A stretch of 64,000 nt of DNA. It comes from Neorhizobium huautlense. GTDB lineage: Bacteria > Pseudomonadota > Alphaproteobacteria > Rhizobiales > Rhizobiaceae. Each line of letters begins with the position of its first letter. The first letter of the stretch is position 1. The notes beneath the pieces are model-generated. The model worked only from the letters and a program-made list of their open reading frames with translations. It had not been told where the DNA came from and did no database searches. The position numbers and the translations under genes are program-made. Location: the NCBI RefSeq assembly GCF_030811685.1, contig NZ_JAUSRF010000001.1, positions 434,001-498,000 on the forward strand. The letters are read 5' to 3'. Below, piece after piece: positions 62,501 to 64,000 of the stretch.

Positions 62501-63543
62501 GTTGCCTGCAGCCGGGAAATGCGCAGCCGCCGGGTTTCCGGTGCCCGCAGGTCAGTCTCTAACAGGAGGTTGGTGGTGAAATCGCCGATCACCCGGTCGA
62601 CATCGGGATGAATGGGCGGCCGGTTGAACAATGTCAGGTTCAGGCAGAAATGCGGTGTCGCCGCCCAGGCCGAAAGTGTTTCGGCAAACAGCGACAACAG
62701 AACGGCGGAGGGCGTCACGCCAAGCCGCGCGGCCATCGCTTTCAGTGCGTCCCATTGCGGTTTGGCCAATGTGTGCGACAGCCGGTCATAGACCGGCAGG
62801 CCGGCTTCTTCGATCGGTGTGAGAAGCGGCAGGGCCGGCGCATCCGGCATGTCGGCTGCGCGTTCGCGCCAGTAGCGGCGAGCCTTGGCGGCATCGTCGC
62901 TCGCGCGTTCCGCCATCACGCAATCCCGGAATGTCAGGCCGGGTTCTGCGATATGAAGTGCCGGGTTGCGGTAAAACCGCGCCACCTCGTCCAGCAGGAT
63001 CAGGATGCTTTGCTGGTCTGCGACAAGAAGATCGAATCGCAGATGAATGAACACACGCCCGCCCGGCATCAGGCTGAGTTCGATGTCGATCATCGGCCAT
63101 TTGTCGGAGGAAGGAAGGTCGCGTGCCAGCCGATTGCGGATGCGTGTCAGCCGATCTTCGCGGTCATCGGTTTCGGTGAGATCGTGAATGATGATCGCGG
63201 GTTCGGGGATATCCCGCTCCACCTGCTGACTTTCGGCATCGAGAATTTTCACCCGCAACATGTCGTGCCGCTGCATCACCTTGCGCCAGGCATCCCGATA
63301 GCGCTCGATGTTCAGCACCTCGCAATCGAGTTCGTAATAGAACTGGCAGGCGGCGCCGCCGAGCGGCAGGTTGGGGTTGCGGCCGATCAGGTAACCGCGC
63401 TGGATTTCGGTCAGAGAAAACGGGTCGTGGCGCGCGGCATCATCGCTGGCCTCGAAAACCGGATCGTCATCGAGCCCGGCAAGCCGGCTGAGCAGGTCCG
63501 GATCGAAGGCTGGCAGGGCGTTGAGCGAGGTGCTGGTCGACAT
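59503..63543 (-). CDS. Nonribosomal peptide synthetase, Cy-A-PCP-Ox (cysteine module with thiazoline oxidase)
   Basis: 1346 aa. A Cy domain (~40-460) has D171-D176-S179 in RFDLLVADQQS. The A domain (~490-960) has YTSGSTGNPKG, YRTGDLGAYDADG and NGKLDRKAL, with a code I read as DLYNMSLIWK, cysteine-type. The PCP has LGASSLELIAL (~1040). The C-terminal ~250 residues (from ADRRSWRDFCDRAISSTELATLLG through RRLYASAGGLYPVEIYLLL and PFGMIECGAICQLLEQ) form a nitroreductase-like SagB/McbC-type FMN domain. In other NRPSs such Ox domains oxidise a thiazoline to a thiazole. Start ATG 63543 with GAGGTG 9 nt upstream; 12 nt after the preceding stop. Confidence 0.92.
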   Translation of the reverse strand: MSTSTSLNALPAFDPDLLSRLAGLDDDPVFEASDDAARHDPFSLTEIQRGYLIGRNPNLPLGGAACQFYYELDCEVLNIERYRDAWRKVMQRHDMLRVKILDAESQQVERDIPEPAIIIHDLTETDDREDRLTRIRNRLARDLPSSDKWPMIDIELSLMPGGRVFIHLRFDLLVADQQSILILLDEVARFYRNPALHIAEPGLTFRDCVMAERASDDAAKARRYWRERAADMPDAPALPLLTPIEEAGLPVYDRLSHTLAKPQWDALKAMAARLGVTPSAVLLSLFAETLSAWAATPHFCLNLTLFNRPPIHPDVDRVIGDFTTNLLLETDLRAPETRRLRISRLQATLWKDMEHSAVGGTEVQRLMATARGHLDRPLMPVVFTSTLTQNDTKLFTDASAQPGKPVLALSQTPQVILDNQVMEWGGTLAINWDIAVNALDIRVARSLFETFVSLVERFADQPDMLDETVAAVSDPSEEMITSAIVAEGARNERLTDLWLKNLPAVLEKPAIATQDRTISHAALAQQVAGLVGRFTDNGIGPGAKIAIRLPKSPQQIAATLAVSIVGAAYVPIDTTQPLARQARILTDLEPDAIIGEGPLPAELGDMLTAQVIDINLVPLGSIDRLHAAQGAAPDDLAYVIYTSGSTGNPKGVMVSHAAAVNTIADVSQRFEISGDDRVLGLSQLHFDLSVYDIFGVLGAGGTIVLPDAAGQNNPAHWQALCLQHGVTLWNTVPGLFSLFVDFHEIGGERATPPLATVMMSGDWIGLDLPDRAKKIWPKAKLFSLGGATEAAIWSIYHPIETVDPAWTSIPYGTALGRQQVFVLTEDMAIATRGHTGELYIAGDGLAFGYFGDAEKTAAHFIAHLRTGLALYRTGDLGAYDADGTIIFKGRADAQLKINGYRVEPGEIARALQNHPEIEEAQVLAVGDRKTPRLAAFFRGGDISPKAIETYLRGELPAYMVPALFRQVERWPLTSNGKLDRKALLAMIDDAEQTGTAVATTGKTDLALAQSVLAMVAEILKRPSVSLDDNLVALGASSLELIALASRIEVLSGKRPPLTELARAVRMPDLVALVSALMPDTAKATSGPSLWPGEDVLRDYLARHPTITDPVARRLFKTRLRQFENTNAIALEAQPGIDLPTLADRRSWRDFCDRAISSTELATLLGPLRRHYADGQERRLYASAGGLYPVEIYLLLQPGAVDGMEAGGYRYDAENHALVPCASHETLGDIADLSSGNHDLLAASKILVCLVLSLDAIAPLYDTASLPFGMIECGAICQLLEQTASNQPIGLCQIGDMPLGELGRRLGLSEDRICLHTVAVGALDRSLQTAWQATPKTHEQDMMEGEL

Positions 63544-63555
63544 TTTCGGTTCACC

Positions 63556-64000
63556 TCAGGCGCTTGCCGAGCGGCGCAGCAGTGCCTGCCGGTCGGTATC
63601 GGGAAGGGTGTGGATATGCAGGTAGGCGAGTGCCGTCTGCTCGGTGCCGTCGAAAGTTTCCAGCCGGCGGGCCAGCTGTTGCGGCGTGCGGGCGGCCAGA
63701 AAATCCGGCAGGCCGAATTCGATCTGGAAGACACGGCGCAGGCGCGACAGAAGCCGCACGGCCAGAATGGAATCGCCGCCGAGTTGGAGGAAATCGTCGG
63801 CTGCTGCGATCTCCGGCATGCCGAGCGTCTGCGCGAACAGCAAACGGGCGAACCGTTCGAGCGGAGAGCCGTCATTGGCGGCGATCACCTTGTTTTTGGC
63901 GTCCGGCTTGCGGGCAAGACGCGCCTTTGCAGCTTCGCTGATCTCGGCGAGGCGCTGGTCGATTGCACGGGGCGTGACGATCACATGCGGCAGGCCGCTG
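63556..64000 (-). CDS. C-terminal end of a PKS/NRPS megasynthase with carrier domain (5' part beyond window edge)
   Basis: The frame is open through the right edge. The last ~148 codons encode a linker and a phosphopantetheine carrier domain with FLQLGGDSILAVRLLSRL, followed by a short tail. The segment at the very edge (LPHVIVTPRAIDQRLAE) resembles the linker that follows a polyketide ketoreductase before its acyl carrier domain, so a KR-ACP ending of a PKS or hybrid protein is likely. No thioesterase follows the carrier domain, so this protein is not the chain terminator. First gene visible of the operon. Confidence 0.7.
   Translation of the reverse strand, partial: SGLPHVIVTPRAIDQRLAEISEAAKARLARKPDAKNKVIAANDGSPLERFARLLFAQTLGMPEIAAADDFLQLGGDSILAVRLLSRLRRVFQIEFGLPDFLAARTPQQLARRLETFDGTEQTALAYLHIHTLPDTDRQALLRRSASA

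Noticed and set aside
1..64000. tRNA, rRNA or insertion sequence
   Set aside because: None recognised by eye; no transposase or integrase motif was found in any reading frame examined.

Overview
The window reads as chromosomal DNA of a Rhizobiaceae bacterium, most likely the Agrobacterium/Rhizobium group. The evidence is a GC-rich alphaproteobacterial coding style, the betI-betC-betB-betA choline-sulfate pathway, a rhizobial-type flagellin, an R. etli-type asparaginase, a DUF1127 small protein, a TIGR03808-type Tat-exported repeat protein and RIME-like palindromic intergenic repeats. No rRNA, tRNA, CRISPR array or insertion sequence was recognised.

Layout. 1-1.8 kb: the end of a LacI-family regulator and a bile-acid/sodium-symporter-family transporter. 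1.86-11 kb: sulfur assimilation, with cysHDN on the minus strand, a divergent Rrf2 regulator, a HigBA-like toxin-antitoxin (TA) pair and the sulfate importer operon cysP-cysT-cysW-cysA. 11-13.8 kb: a small membrane ORF, an unusually long lone flagellin and a small EamA permease. 14-20.5 kb: the choline-sulfate/choline to glycine-betaine operon betICBA. Here betA is cut away from betB by a RelE/XRE-type TA pair and is also abutted on its other side by a VapBC pair. 20.6-33.9 kb: ordinary chromosomal genes, including two cyclic-di-GMP proteins, a quinone oxidoreductase, DUF1127, DUF3750, asparaginase, a hydrolase, a GST, a Tat-exported beta-helix protein and a MarR/MFS pair. 33.9-36.8 kb: the MBL exonuclease plus ATP-dependent DNA ligase pair of the ligase-associated repair system, with a palindromic repeat between the two genes. 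37-44.8 kb: a three-helix membrane protein, a MexEF-like efflux pair, and a hydrolase-fold protein lacking its catalytic residues divergent from a LysR regulator.

44.87-64 kb is the most interesting part. It is a tightly packed minus-strand operon running in from beyond the right edge. In transcription order it holds the end of a PKS/NRPS protein, an NRPS Cy-A-PCP-oxidase, an NRPS TubC-dock-Cy-A-PCP, an isochorismate synthase, a salicylate-AMP ligase, a PchB-type isochorismate pyruvate lyase, an NRPS ArCP-Cy-A-PCP, a membrane-fusion protein and an RND pump. Most junctions overlap by 4 nt or are separated by only 1-16 nt. By family knowledge this encodes a salicylate-capped thiazoline/thiazole metallophore, related in logic to pyochelin, yersiniabactin and micacocidin. 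All three adenylation domains carry a cysteine-type code, one module has a built-in FMN oxidase that should make a thiazole, and a dedicated RND exporter is translationally coupled to the assembly line. The final product, the PKS part and the terminating domain lie outside the window, so the structure is inferred, not shown.
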